Assembly: GCA_009377375.1 (NCBI GenBank)
Contig: WHUE01000036.1
Span: 1-39,377 of the forward strand
Direction: 5' to 3'
DNA length: 39,377 bases
Origin: Alphaproteobacteria bacterium
GTDB taxonomy: Bacteria; Pseudomonadota; Alphaproteobacteria; MPNO01; UBA2964
Shown here: piece by piece, positions 24,018 through 32,369 of the stretch
Numbering within the stretch: position 1 is the stretch's first letter
Layout of the letters: every line of letters starts with the position of its first letter
Program-made: the position numbers and the translations under genes
Notes under the pieces: generated by a model
What the model saw: only the letters and a program-made list of their open reading frames with translations
Databases searched by the model: none
Told to the model about the DNA's origin: nothing

Positions 24018-24401
24018 ATGCTCGACTGGCTCAGCCGCAATCTTCGCCTGCTCGGCGTTCTCGCCATCCTGATCTGCCTCGTTACCTGGGCGGTCGACCT
24101 TGCCGGGCTCGTCTATGCCTGTCCCTACTGCCAGGTGCAGCGGACGGCGATCGGGACGGCGGGGGTGGCGATGCTGCTGCCGGATCCGAGGATGTGGTGG
24201 GTGCGCTACGGCGTGGCTGTCGTCTGCTTTCTCGGCGCGCATGTGGCGTCTGCGCAGCTTTTTCTCGTCTACAGGAACCTCACCTCGGGCCAGGTCTCGA
24301 ACCCGGTGAACCTTGTGCTGGCGACCGGGGCGCTGTTTATTCTGGTGGGGCAGGCGATGCTGCTGTTCACCCCGAAACCGGAGGAAGCGACCCATGGCTG
24401 A
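24018..24401 (+). CDS. DsbB-like membrane protein with one CxxC
   Basis: A 127-residue protein with about four membrane helices. C35-PY-C38-QVQ-R42 follows the first helix. The same spacing of CxxC and Arg occurs in DsbB, where the cysteine pair reoxidises through quinone and the Arg contacts the quinone. The second DsbB periplasmic loop and its cysteine pair are missing: only two other Cys exist, both inside helices. It could pass electrons to quinone with a separate partner or be unrelated to disulfide formation. ATG 24018 follows GGGGGAGGA. The gene overlaps the next one by eight bases. Confidence 0.7.
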   Translation: MLDWLSRNLRLLGVLAILICLVTWAVDLAGLVYACPYCQVQRTAIGTAGVAMLLPDPRMWWVRYGVAVVCFLGAHVASAQLFLVYRNLTSGQVSNPVNLVLATGALFILVGQAMLLFTPKPEEATHG

Positions 24402-25152
24402 AACCGCGATCTTCGTGCCGGGCGGCTACCGCTACGTGCGCGGGCCGTTCCAGTATTCCGGCGGGGCGGCGGCGGAGCCGGGCTTCGCGGTGGAGCGCGT
24501 GCGCTTCGCCCGGCCCGTGCCGCTGGTCGAGGGCTTCGCGGCCATCGAGGCGCATCTGGGCGGGCTGGGCCGGCCGCTGACCGCGTTCTGCGCCTGCGAG
24601 CTGCGTTCGCCCGCGCCGTTCACCGAGGCGGGGTTCGTCGCCTTCAACCGTATTTACGTCGGCACGCTGGAGCGCTGGGGCATCTTCCGCGACGACGAGA
24701 ACCCGGTCGCGCGCTCCAATGTCTGCCCGGAGATCGACCCGCCGGGCGAACCCTCCTTCCACGCCTTCAGCTACACCGTGCCGGCGCGGGCGGGCGCGGC
24801 GAGAGGCTTCGTCGTCGCCGGATCGGGCGAGGCGCCGGAGGGCAAGGGCTCTTACGAGGAGCGCATCATCCGCCGTGGCGACACCTCCCCGGAGGCGATG
24901 CGCGAGAAGGCGCGCTACGTGCTCGGCGCGATGGAGGCGCGGATGGCGGCGCTGGGCGCGGGCTGGGCCGATACCACGGCGGCGCAGGTCTATACCGTCC
25001 ACGACTTCCACCCGCTGCTGGCCGACGAGATCGTCCGCCGGGGCGCGGCGAGGCACGGTATCACCTGGCATTTCGCCCGCCCGCCGGTGACCGGGCTGGA
25101 TTTCGAGATGGACGTGCGCGGCGTGGCGTCGGAGCGGGTGATCGCCGCCTGA
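24394..25152 (+). CDS. RidA-like protein, possibly a 2-aminomuconate deaminase (CnbZ-like)
   Basis: A 252-residue protein. The last ~100 residues follow a RidA/YjgF pattern: helix with RYVLGAMEARMAALG, strand DTTAAQVYTVHD, and a closing strand GLDFEMDVRGVASE. The middle holds FNRIYVGTLERWGIFRDDEN and NVCPEIDPPGEPSFHAF, which I associate from memory with CnbZ-type 2-amino-5-chloromuconate deaminases. A dehydrogenase of the 2-hydroxy/2-aminomuconic semialdehyde type and an extradiol dioxygenase lie 3-4 kb downstream, which supports that reading. The name remains tentative. It overlaps the DsbB-like gene, so translation may be coupled. Confidence 0.6.
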   Translation: MAETAIFVPGGYRYVRGPFQYSGGAAAEPGFAVERVRFARPVPLVEGFAAIEAHLGGLGRPLTAFCACELRSPAPFTEAGFVAFNRIYVGTLERWGIFRDDENPVARSNVCPEIDPPGEPSFHAFSYTVPARAGAARGFVVAGSGEAPEGKGSYEERIIRRGDTSPEAMREKARYVLGAMEARMAALGAGWADTTAAQVYTVHDFHPLLADEIVRRGAARHGITWHFARPPVTGLDFEMDVRGVASERVIAA

Positions 25153-25248
25153 TCCCGGCACCGTATCCACGCCCTTGCCAAGTCGCGGCCCGGGTATCAA
25201 ATTACCGCCATCCCGGCCGCTTCCGGCCGCCTTCCACGCGGAACGCCG

Positions 25249-26499
25249 ATGACCGCAGCAGCGCAGAGCGCCGTCCGTCCGAGCACGCAGACCGTGGCGG
25301 TGCTGACCGGCGCCAGCGTCATGCTGACCATGAGCATGGGGATGCGCCAGAGCTTCGGCCTGTTCGTCGCGCCCACGACGCAGGATCTGGGCATCGCGGT
25401 GGCGGATTTCACCCTGGCGCTGGCGGTGCAGAACTTCGTCTGGGGGCTGACCCAGCCCTTCATCGGCGCGCTGGCGGACCGGTACGGTTGCCGGGTGGTT
25501 TCGGTTCTCGGCTCGCTGCTGTTCGCCGCCGGGCTGGTGGTGACGATGGCGGCGACCGGGCCGATCGGGCTGATGATCGGGCTCGGCGTGCTGATCGGGC
25601 TCGCCATGGCCTGCACCGCGCTCTCGCTCGCGCTGGCGGCCAGCGCCCGGGCGGTCTCGGCGGCGAAGCGCAGCGTCGTGCTCGGCGGCGTGTCGGCGGC
25701 GGGCTCCATCGGCACGTTCATCGCCGCGCCGCTGGCGCAGTCGCTGATCGAGAGCCATGGCTGGCAGATGGCGCTGGTCGGCTTCCTCGGGCTGTGCGCG
25801 GTGATGCTGCCGGCCGCCTTCTTCGCCGGCGCCGGCGACAAGACCGCCCCGCCCCGCGCGCCCGGCATCGTCGACGTGGACGAGGGGCTGACGCTGAAGG
25901 GCGTGCTGGCCGAGGCGGCGGCGCATCGCGGCTACGTGGTCATGGCCGTCGCGTTCTTCGTCTGCGGGCTGCAGCTCGTGTTCCTGACCACGCATCTGCC
26001 GGCCTATCTCGCCCTCTGCGGCCAGTCGCCGGCGCTGGGGGCGCAGGCGCTGGGCGTGATCGGTGCGTTCAACGCGCTCGGCTGCTACCTGCTCGGCTGG
26101 CTGGGCGGCAAGTTTCCCAAGCATGTGCTGCTCGGCTGGGTCTATATCCTGCGGTCCTGCTTCATCGTCGCCTATTTCATGCTGCCGGCGACGCCGGCCT
26201 CGACGCTGATCTTCGCCGCGGTGATGGGGCTGCTCTGGCTCGGCGTCGCACCGCTGGTCAACGGGCTGATCGTGCAGATCTTCGGCCTGCGCTATGTCGC
26301 CACCCTCTCGGGCATCGCCTTCTTCAGCCACCAGGCCGGCTCGTTCCTCGGCGCCTGGGGCGGCGGGCTGCTCTTCGACATGCTGGGCTCCTACGACCTC
26401 GCCTGGCAGATCGGCGTCGCCATCGGCATGACGGCGGGCATCTTCCAGGTCTTCATGGACGACCGGCCGACCGCCCGCGTCGCGGCGGCGCAGGCGTAA
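25249..26499 (+). CDS. MFS transporter
   Basis: A 416-residue major facilitator with about twelve membrane helices in two halves split by a ~45-residue loop (AGDKTAPPRAP to LKGVL). The loop between helices 2 and 3 contains GALADRYGCR, the MFS signature. The overall pattern (QSFGLFVAP, RYVATLSGIAFFSHQAGSFLGAWGGG) resembles the oxalate/formate or monocarboxylate antiporter-like branch. Uptake of an organic acid fits the neighbours. No good ribosome binding site precedes ATG 25249. Confidence 0.92.
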   Translation: MTAAAQSAVRPSTQTVAVLTGASVMLTMSMGMRQSFGLFVAPTTQDLGIAVADFTLALAVQNFVWGLTQPFIGALADRYGCRVVSVLGSLLFAAGLVVTMAATGPIGLMIGLGVLIGLAMACTALSLALAASARAVSAAKRSVVLGGVSAAGSIGTFIAAPLAQSLIESHGWQMALVGFLGLCAVMLPAAFFAGAGDKTAPPRAPGIVDVDEGLTLKGVLAEAAAHRGYVVMAVAFFVCGLQLVFLTTHLPAYLALCGQSPALGAQALGVIGAFNALGCYLLGWLGGKFPKHVLLGWVYILRSCFIVAYFMLPATPASTLIFAAVMGLLWLGVAPLVNGLIVQIFGLRYVATLSGIAFFSHQAGSFLGAWGGGLLFDMLGSYDLAWQIGVAIGMTAGIFQVFMDDRPTARVAAAQA

Positions 26500-26576
26500 C
26501 GCCGCGGGCGCGCTTGCACGCCGGCTCGCTCCGCGTATCTACTGGCTTCTCCCGCTTCCCCGCCGCAAGGTCCGCC

Positions 26577-26942
26577 ATGCCCGCCTTCTTCAGCTCCGGC
26601 CACGTCCTGCCGATTACCCTGCTGGTCTGCTCCAATGTGTTCATGACGGTGGCCTGGTACGGCCACCTGAAATTCAAGCTCGCCCCGCTCTGGGCGGTGG
26701 TGTTCATCAGCTGGGGGATCGCGCTGGCGGAATACTGGCTGGCGGTGCCGGCCAACCGCCTCGGCCACGCCGTCTATTCCGCCGCCGAGCTGAAGACGAT
26801 ACAGGAGGTCATCACCCTCTGCGTCTTCGCCGGCTTTTCGGTGCTGTACCTGAAGGAACAGTTCACCTTCAACCACGCCGTCGGCTTCGCTCTGATCGCG
26901 GCGGGGGCGTGGTTCGTCTTCTCGGGCCCGTGGAAGGGGTAG
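26577..26942 (+). CDS. DUF486 / DMT-like small membrane protein
   Basis: A 121-residue protein with four hydrophobic helices, matching the DUF486 family: AEYWLAVPANRLGH, TIQEVITLCVFAGFSVLYLKE and a final FNHAVGFALIAAGAWFVF. It is related to small multidrug-resistance-type transporters but is of unknown function. The ATG at 26577 has a weak AAGG upstream. Spacing of 77 bases to the MFS gene allows cotranscription. Confidence 0.88.
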   Translation: MPAFFSSGHVLPITLLVCSNVFMTVAWYGHLKFKLAPLWAVVFISWGIALAEYWLAVPANRLGHAVYSAAELKTIQEVITLCVFAGFSVLYLKEQFTFNHAVGFALIAAGAWFVFSGPWKG

Positions 26943-27089
26943 GGGGCCGACTCCCTTTCCCTCGCGGGCCAGCCATGCGATAACCCCCGGCGGAGTTGAG
27001 AACGGTTCCAGACTGGGCCGGCAGGGCGAAGGAGAACGGCGATTTCGGGCGAGGCGAGGGGGCGCGTCCACCGGCACGACTTCCAGGTC

Positions 27090-27479
27090 ATGTGGGGCGA
27101 TTGCGACGCGGCGGGGATCGTGTTCTATCCCAACTACTACCGCTGGATGGACGACGCGTCGTTCCTGCTGTTCTCCTCGGTCGGGCTGGGCTGGAACGAG
27201 CTGAGGGCGAGATACGGCACGCCGGGCGCGCCGCTGGTCAGTTCCCACGCCGATTACCGCGCGCCGAGCAGGTTCGCCGACCGGCTGACGGTGGAGAGCC
27301 GCGTTTCCGAATGGGGGCGCAGCTCGTTCACCGTCGCGCACCGCTTCACGCGGGGCGACGTGCTGGTGGCCGAGGGGTGGGAGAAGCGCGTCTGGGTGAC
27401 GTTCGACGCCGACGACCCGGCGAAGATCGCCCCGGCGCCCATTCCGGACGAGGTCAGGGCCGCCTTCGCGGTGGACTGA
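27090..27479 (+). CDS. Hotdog thioesterase (4HBT family), start uncertain
   Basis: At least 129 residues of a 4-hydroxybenzoyl-CoA-thioesterase-like protein. The WGDCDAAGIVFYPNYYRWMDDA motif holds the catalytic Asp (landmark near residues 2-23). The ATG at 27090 lies inside the first conserved strand, since the upstream in-frame codons spell RVHRHDFQV. That frame is open back to 27000 without any ATG, GTG or TTG. AAGGAG at 27029-27034 precedes an ATT at 27042, so the real start may be ATT, giving 145 residues. It hydrolyses acyl- or aryl-CoA thioesters by family. It precedes the extradiol dioxygenase by 53 bases. Confidence 0.85.
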   Translation: MWGDCDAAGIVFYPNYYRWMDDASFLLFSSVGLGWNELRARYGTPGAPLVSSHADYRAPSRFADRLTVESRVSEWGRSSFTVAHRFTRGDVLVAEGWEKRVWVTFDADDPAKIAPAPIPDEVRAAFAVD

Positions 27480-27532
27480 CCGGGCCGGAACGCCGATATA
27501 GAGGATATGGAACAGCGGATAAGGAGACCGGA

Positions 27533-28366
27533 ATGAGCGGTGGACTGATTGCCAGCGTCGTGGCGTGCCATTCCCCCCGCATGGGGGTGCCGGAGAGCGC
27601 GCCGGCGTTCCTGCACGACATCATGGCCGGTGAGCGTGAGATGGGGCGCGACCTGCGGGCGCTGAAGCCCGACCTGTTCATCGTCGCCTCGGCGCACTGG
27701 GTCAGCACCTTCAACTGGTACGTCACCGCGCACGAGACGCATGAGGGCATGTGCGTCGCCGAGGAGGCGCCGGACCTGATCCCCGGCGTGCCGTACAGGC
27801 GCAAGGGCGACCCGGAATTCGCCCGCGCCTTCGCCAAGGGGCTGACCGGGAAGGACATTCCCTGCGGGCTGAACGAGACGCCGAACTACGACTGGGATTA
27901 CGGCTCGCTGGTGCCGCTGATGTATCTCGACCCGGACTCGGAAGTGCCGGTGGTGACGCTGACCACCGTGATCTGCGCCGAGATCCCGGAATGCATCGAG
28001 GTCGGCCGCACCGCCCACCGGATCGCCGAGCAGCTCGGGCGCCGGGCGGTGTTCGTCTCGTCCTGCGCGCTGACCCACCTGGTCAAGCGCGGGCCCGAGG
28101 GCTGGCCGACGGCGGAGCACATGGAGCTGGACAGAAAGCTGATCGCGATGATGTGCGCCGGCGACGCCAAGGGGCTGGTCGACTGGGTGCCGGACTATTC
28201 GAAGGCGGCGGTCGCCGAGATGGGCGGGCGCACCATCAGCACCATGATCGGCGCCGTCGACGCGATGGCCGCGCAGGGCCCCGTGGAAGGCCGCCAGTAC
28301 GGCCCCTACGCCCAGAGCTCCGCCAGCGGCAACGCCAATGTCTGCGTCGTGCCGAAGGCGGCGTAG
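27533..28366 (+). CDS. Class III extradiol ring-cleavage dioxygenase (LigB-type)
   Basis: A 277-residue non-heme Fe(II) dioxygenase. Metal ligands are likely His 13 (ACHSPRM) and His in SAHWVS, with a later Glu. The YDWDYGSLVPLMYLDP and SCALTHL segments match the LigB/HpcB superfamily, where they form the active site. It would open a catechol- or aminophenol-type ring next to the hydroxyl. The semialdehyde dehydrogenase is the next gene, as in meta-cleavage pathways. A separate small (LigA-like or alpha) subunit is not seen. ATG 27533 follows AAGGAG. Confidence 0.9.
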   Translation: MSGGLIASVVACHSPRMGVPESAPAFLHDIMAGEREMGRDLRALKPDLFIVASAHWVSTFNWYVTAHETHEGMCVAEEAPDLIPGVPYRRKGDPEFARAFAKGLTGKDIPCGLNETPNYDWDYGSLVPLMYLDPDSEVPVVTLTTVICAEIPECIEVGRTAHRIAEQLGRRAVFVSSCALTHLVKRGPEGWPTAEHMELDRKLIAMMCAGDAKGLVDWVPDYSKAAVAEMGGRTISTMIGAVDAMAAQGPVEGRQYGPYAQSSASGNANVCVVPKAA

Positions 28367-28376
28367 GGCCCTCCGC

Positions 28377-28463
28377 TGTCGCCCCGGGCTCGACCCGGGG
28401 CCCAGTCGGCGCCTGCTGCGGTCGAGTATGCTGGACCCCGGCTCAAGGCCGGGGTGACAATCG
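28377..28463. repeat. REP-like pair of CCCCGG hairpins
   Basis: Two ~30-base units face each other. GCCCCGGG (28382-28389) pairs with CCCGGGGC (28395-28402). CCCCGGC (28437-28443) pairs with GCCGGGG (28449-28455). The outer flanks TGTC and CCAG of unit one recur inverted as CTGG and GACA in unit two, so the element is an inverted duplication of one unit. It separates the dioxygenase from the aldehyde dehydrogenase gene. Confidence 0.85.
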
Positions 28464-28507
28464 AGAACGCGCCAGGGGCGCAACGAATTCAGGATCGGGA
28501 GACGGTT

Positions 28508-29992
28508 ATGGAAGGCTCAGGCAGGATCATGCAGGGCGCGGTGATGAACTTCATCGACGGCGCCTACACGCCAGGGACGTCGGGCAAGACGTTCAGGAAC
28601 ATCAGCCCGGTGGACGGCAGCCTGGTCTCCGAGGTGCACGAGGCCGGCGAGGCCGATGTCGACGCGGCGGTCAGGGCCGCGGCGGCGGCGATGGACGGCG
28701 ACTGGGGCAGGATGCCGGTGGCGGAGCGGGTGAAGATGGTGGCCGCCATCGCCGACGGGATCACGAAGCATTTCGACGATTTCCTCGAGGCCGAGGTGGC
28801 GGATACCGGCAAGCCGGTCAGCCTCGCCTCGCATCTCGACATCCCGCGCGGCGCGGCGAATTTCCAGATCTTCGCCGACACGGTGAAACAGCATCATGAC
28901 GAGGCCTACCGCATGCCGACGCCGGACGGCACCGGCGCGCTGAACTACACCGTCACCAAGCCCAAGGGCGTGATCGGGGTGATCTGCCCGTGGAACCTGC
29001 CGCTGCTGCTGATGACGTGGAAGGTTGGCCCGGCGATGGCCTGCGGCAACGCCGTGGTGGTCAAGCCATCGGAGGAAACGCCGACGACCGCGGCCATGCT
29101 CGGCCAGGTGATGAACGAGGTCGGCGTGCCGGCCGGCGCCTATAACGTGATCCAGGGTTTCGGCCCCGGCTCGGCGGGCGAGTTCCTGACCCAGCACCCG
29201 GGGGTGGACGCCATCACCTTCACCGGCGAGACGGCGACGGGCGAGGCGATCATGCGCAACGCGGCCAAGGGCGTGCGCGGCGTCTCGTTCGAGCTCGGCG
29301 GCAAGAATCCCGCCATCGTCTTCGCCGATTGCGACATGGACAAGGCGATCGAGGGCACGGCACGCTCCGTCTTCGCCAATTGCGGCCAGGTCTGCCTCGG
29401 CACCGAGCGCGTCTATGTGCAGCGCCCGGTCTTCGACGAGTTCGTGACGAAGCTGAAGGCGGCCGCCGAAGGGCTGAAATGCGGCGCGCCGGGCGACAAG
29501 GACACCAATCTCGGCCCGCTCATCAGCGTCGAGCACCGCAACAAGGTGCTCGGCTACTACGAGAAGGCCAGGGAAGCGGGCGCCACGGTCGTGACCGGCG
29601 GCGGCGTGCCCGACATGGGCAACGCGCTGGCCGGCGGCGCCTGGGTGCAGCCGACCATCTGGACCGGGCTGGGCGAGGACGCGGCGGTGGTGCGCGAGGA
29701 GATCTTCGGCCCCTGCTGCCACATCGCCCCGTTCGACGACGAGGACGAGGTCATCCGCCTCGCCAACGACACGCCGTACGGGCTGGCCTGCTCGATCTGG
29801 ACCGAGAACCTGTCGCGCGCCCATCGCGTCGCGCCGCAGGTGGAGGTCGGCATCTGCTGGGTCAATTCCTGGTTCCTGCGCGACCTGCGCACCCCGTTCG
29901 GCGGCTCCAAGCAGTCCGGCATCGGGCGCGAGGGCGGCTTCTATTCGCTGGAGTTCTACACCGAGACCAGCAACGTCTGCGTCAAGCTGTAG
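28508..29992 (+). CDS. Aldehyde dehydrogenase (2-hydroxy/2-aminomuconic semialdehyde type)
   Basis: A 494-residue NAD-dependent aldehyde dehydrogenase. Glu 262 in FELGGKNPA and the nucleophile Cys 296 in CGQVCLGTERV are present, together with the cofactor stretch CPWNLPLLLMTWK. The C-terminal WVNSWFLRDLRTPFGGSK and LEFYTETSNVCVKL endings are those I know from 2-hydroxymuconic and 2-aminomuconic semialdehyde dehydrogenases. It would oxidise the ring-cleavage product of the upstream dioxygenase. I use ATG 28508, with GGGAG upstream. Later in-frame ATGs at 28529 and 28544 are alternatives. Confidence 0.92.
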   Translation: MEGSGRIMQGAVMNFIDGAYTPGTSGKTFRNISPVDGSLVSEVHEAGEADVDAAVRAAAAAMDGDWGRMPVAERVKMVAAIADGITKHFDDFLEAEVADTGKPVSLASHLDIPRGAANFQIFADTVKQHHDEAYRMPTPDGTGALNYTVTKPKGVIGVICPWNLPLLLMTWKVGPAMACGNAVVVKPSEETPTTAAMLGQVMNEVGVPAGAYNVIQGFGPGSAGEFLTQHPGVDAITFTGETATGEAIMRNAAKGVRGVSFELGGKNPAIVFADCDMDKAIEGTARSVFANCGQVCLGTERVYVQRPVFDEFVTKLKAAAEGLKCGAPGDKDTNLGPLISVEHRNKVLGYYEKAREAGATVVTGGGVPDMGNALAGGAWVQPTIWTGLGEDAAVVREEIFGPCCHIAPFDDEDEVIRLANDTPYGLACSIWTENLSRAHRVAPQVEVGICWVNSWFLRDLRTPFGGSKQSGIGREGGFYSLEFYTETSNVCVKL

Positions 29993-29995
29993 GGT

Positions 29996-31420
29996 CTACC
30001 CCTGCCGGAGCGTGAAGACCTCGTCGCTCTGGTGGCGCGGGATCACGATCTTGATGAAGTGAGTGGCGTTGCGCTTCAGCCAGCGCCGCGCCTCGTCCTC
30101 GGCGTGGATCACGGCGTTGCCGGCGGCGCCTTTCGCGGTGCTGGCGAAGTAGCGCACGTGCGGGCCGGGCGGATTGGCCGAGATGCTGAGGCGGAGGACG
30201 CGCGACCGCCTGTTGCCGATGCTGGGATAGAATGTCTCCATCAGGTCGGTCCGGTCGATATAGAGGCAGCGGCGCGACGGCGCGCCCCGGTTGGTATGCA
30301 CGTGCTCCAGGATCTCGCTGTGGAACAGCGTGGCGTCCTCCTCCGACTCGTTGTCGACGGCGAAGAACTCCAGGAAGTAGTCGTCGACCGGGACGCCGAA
30401 ATCGTCCACCACGCAGGCGACGATCTGCAGGTACTGGTGAAAGTAATCCGGATCCACGTCGTCGTCGCCGAAGCGGCGTTCGCGCTCGCCCTCGTCGTCG
30501 GTCAGCGCGCGCGTGTCCTCGTTCAGCGCCAGCCAGTCCTCCGCGATCCGCGCGTACTCGTCCTCGCCTTCGCAGGCCAGCGCCCGCAGGATCAGCGCCG
30601 ACAGCGCCCAGTCGGGGTGCGGCGGCGCGTATTCGACGTCGGGGTGGTCGGGGTTGTAGATCGACGAATGCGAACGGTCCGGCAGCACGGCGAGCGGGAA
30701 CTTCATGGCGCCGTGGCGCTGCTTCCAGTGCGTGACGACGGGCCGGGCCTCGCTGGCGGCGAAATCGATGGTCATGCCGCAGGCGTTGAGGTTGGCCGCC
30801 GGCACCCGGACCGTGCCGTCCCCGCCGTCCTCGTTCACCACCCTCATGAAAAAATCCGGAAAGGGGTGGGTGCCGGCGATGACGAACGGCATCACGCGGT
30901 CCGGGCCGTAGGGGCAGGTGGCGCCGTCGGCGGGCGCGAACAGGTCGCGCCATGCCAGGTCGTGCTGGAACGGCGAGGCGAGCTCCAGCGCGTTCAGCGT
31001 CTCCTCGCCGGTTTCGAACCAGTTGTCGAATCCCTTGACGATCCGGCCGATGAAGCTGCGCCCCTTGTGCGCCAGCACCGAGCCGAAATTCGCCGGGGCC
31101 AGCATGACGAGCCGTTTCATCGGGCAGTTGCCGTCGGGGTAGAAGGCGGACACCCATTGCCGGGCGACGAGCCCGCCCGTGCTGTGAACGATCATGTCGA
31201 AGGAGCGGGACAGCCGTCCGTCGGCCATGCGGTTCCGGATCACGGCGTCCATCCGCCTGGCCACGTCCTCGATGCGCACGTCGTCCTCGCGCGACGGATA
31301 GTCGCCGAGCCAGACGGGCACGGCATCGAAACCGTTCGCCTTCAGGAACGCCGCCAGCGGCTCGAACGACTCCGACGTGTCGCTCCACCCGTGGACGATG
31401 ACGATCTGCCGCGCTGCCAT
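29996..31420 (-). CDS. Alpha/beta hydrolase with large C-terminal domain
   Basis: A 474-residue protein. The N-terminal ~200 residues have a lipase/esterase fold: IVIVHGWSDTSESF (oxyanion region) and the nucleophile elbow IVHSTGG with Ser 80, where the usual first Gly is Val. No signal peptide is present. The C-terminal ~170 residues (YLQIVACVVDDFGVPVDDYFLEFF to IKIVIPRHQSDEVF) look like a beta-rich domain I cannot name. I start at ATG 31420 because the fold begins there; ATG 31441 would add only MRRRGQG. The stop is four bases from the convergent aldehyde dehydrogenase stop. Substrate unknown. Confidence 0.8.
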   Translation of the reverse strand: MAARQIVIVHGWSDTSESFEPLAAFLKANGFDAVPVWLGDYPSREDDVRIEDVARRMDAVIRNRMADGRLSRSFDMIVHSTGGLVARQWVSAFYPDGNCPMKRLVMLAPANFGSVLAHKGRSFIGRIVKGFDNWFETGEETLNALELASPFQHDLAWRDLFAPADGATCPYGPDRVMPFVIAGTHPFPDFFMRVVNEDGGDGTVRVPAANLNACGMTIDFAASEARPVVTHWKQRHGAMKFPLAVLPDRSHSSIYNPDHPDVEYAPPHPDWALSALILRALACEGEDEYARIAEDWLALNEDTRALTDDEGERERRFGDDDVDPDYFHQYLQIVACVVDDFGVPVDDYFLEFFAVDNESEEDATLFHSEILEHVHTNRGAPSRRCLYIDRTDLMETFYPSIGNRRSRVLRLSISANPPGPHVRYFASTAKGAAGNAVIHAEDEARRWLKRNATHFIKIVIPRHQSDEVFTLRQG

Positions 31421-31544
31421 ACCCTGCCCCCGTCGCCGCATGAGCGGTCAACGACTCCGCCCAATTCCTGTACAATAGAATCCGGACGATGCGCGGCAAA
31501 GGCGGATCGAGTCGTCAGGAAATAGGGGGAGAGCCGGGGGCGTC

Positions 31545-32360
31545 ATGAAGAAACCGATCCACCAGCCGGTAAAGGCCTATTACAGCCGCCGTTTCATCGA
31601 CAGCCCGGACGCCCGGCCGGTGCGGCTGCTGTCGGAATATCTGGAACCGCTGGAGCGGTTCGAGGATATGGACATCCGGGACACGATCCTGATCTTCGGC
31701 TCGGCGCGCCCCATCGCCCTCGACGCGGCGGAGACCGTGCTCGAGGAGGCGAACAGGACCGGCGAGGGGCTGGAGGCGGCGAAGCGCAACGTGCGCCTGG
31801 CGCGGTTCTACGAGGATGCGCGCAGCCTGTCCTTTCGCCTGACCGAATGGTCCAAGGGGCTGAAGGCGGGCGGGCGGCGCTTCGTCATCTGCACCGGCGG
31901 CGGGCCGGGCATCATGGAGGCGGCGAATCGCGGGGCCTCGGAAGCGCGGGGCCGCAATATCGGACTCGGCATCTCGCTGCCGCACGAGCAGTCCACCAAC
32001 CCCTATATCACCCGCCGGCTGGCCTTCGAGTTCCACTACTTCTTCATGCGCAAGTTCTGGTTCCTGTACCTGGCGAAGGCGGTGGTGATCATGCCCGGCG
32101 GGTTCGGCACCATGGACGAGTTGTTCGAGAGCCTGACGCTGGTGCAGACGGGCAAGATCCACAAGCGGCTGCCCATCGTGCTCTATGGCAAGGAGTTCTG
32201 GGACAAGGTGCTGAACCTCGAGGCGCTGGTCGAGTACGGCACGATCTCGCCGGAGGACATGGATCTGTTCCACGTCTCGGACAGCGTGGACGACGCCTTC
32301 GACTACATCACCGCCGAGCTGACCGAACACGCCGTCGACCGCCCGGGATTCGGGCTTTAG
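31545..32360 (+). CDS. LOG-family protein (TIGR00730-like phosphoribohydrolase)
   Basis: A 271-residue protein of the 'lysine decarboxylase-like' LOG family, enzymes that release nitrogen bases from nucleoside 5'-monophosphates (cytokinin activation in plants, AMP nucleosidase activity in bacteria). The motif PGGFGTMDE is at residues 184-192, preceded by CTGGGPGIMEAANRGA, both family hallmarks. It is longer than typical ~190-residue members by an N-terminal helical extension of about 75 residues. It is convergent with the barrel gene. The actual base released is unknown. Confidence 0.9.
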   Translation: MKKPIHQPVKAYYSRRFIDSPDARPVRLLSEYLEPLERFEDMDIRDTILIFGSARPIALDAAETVLEEANRTGEGLEAAKRNVRLARFYEDARSLSFRLTEWSKGLKAGGRRFVICTGGGPGIMEAANRGASEARGRNIGLGISLPHEQSTNPYITRRLAFEFHYFFMRKFWFLYLAKAVVIMPGGFGTMDELFESLTLVQTGKIHKRLPIVLYGKEFWDKVLNLEALVEYGTISPEDMDLFHVSDSVDDAFDYITAELTEHAVDRPGFGL

Positions 32361-32369
32361 ACCGGCGGG

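Noticed and set aside
24367..26331. 654-residue minus-strand frame opposite the RidA-like and MFS genes
   Set aside because: Antisense artefact. The plus-strand genes have clear folds and membrane helices.
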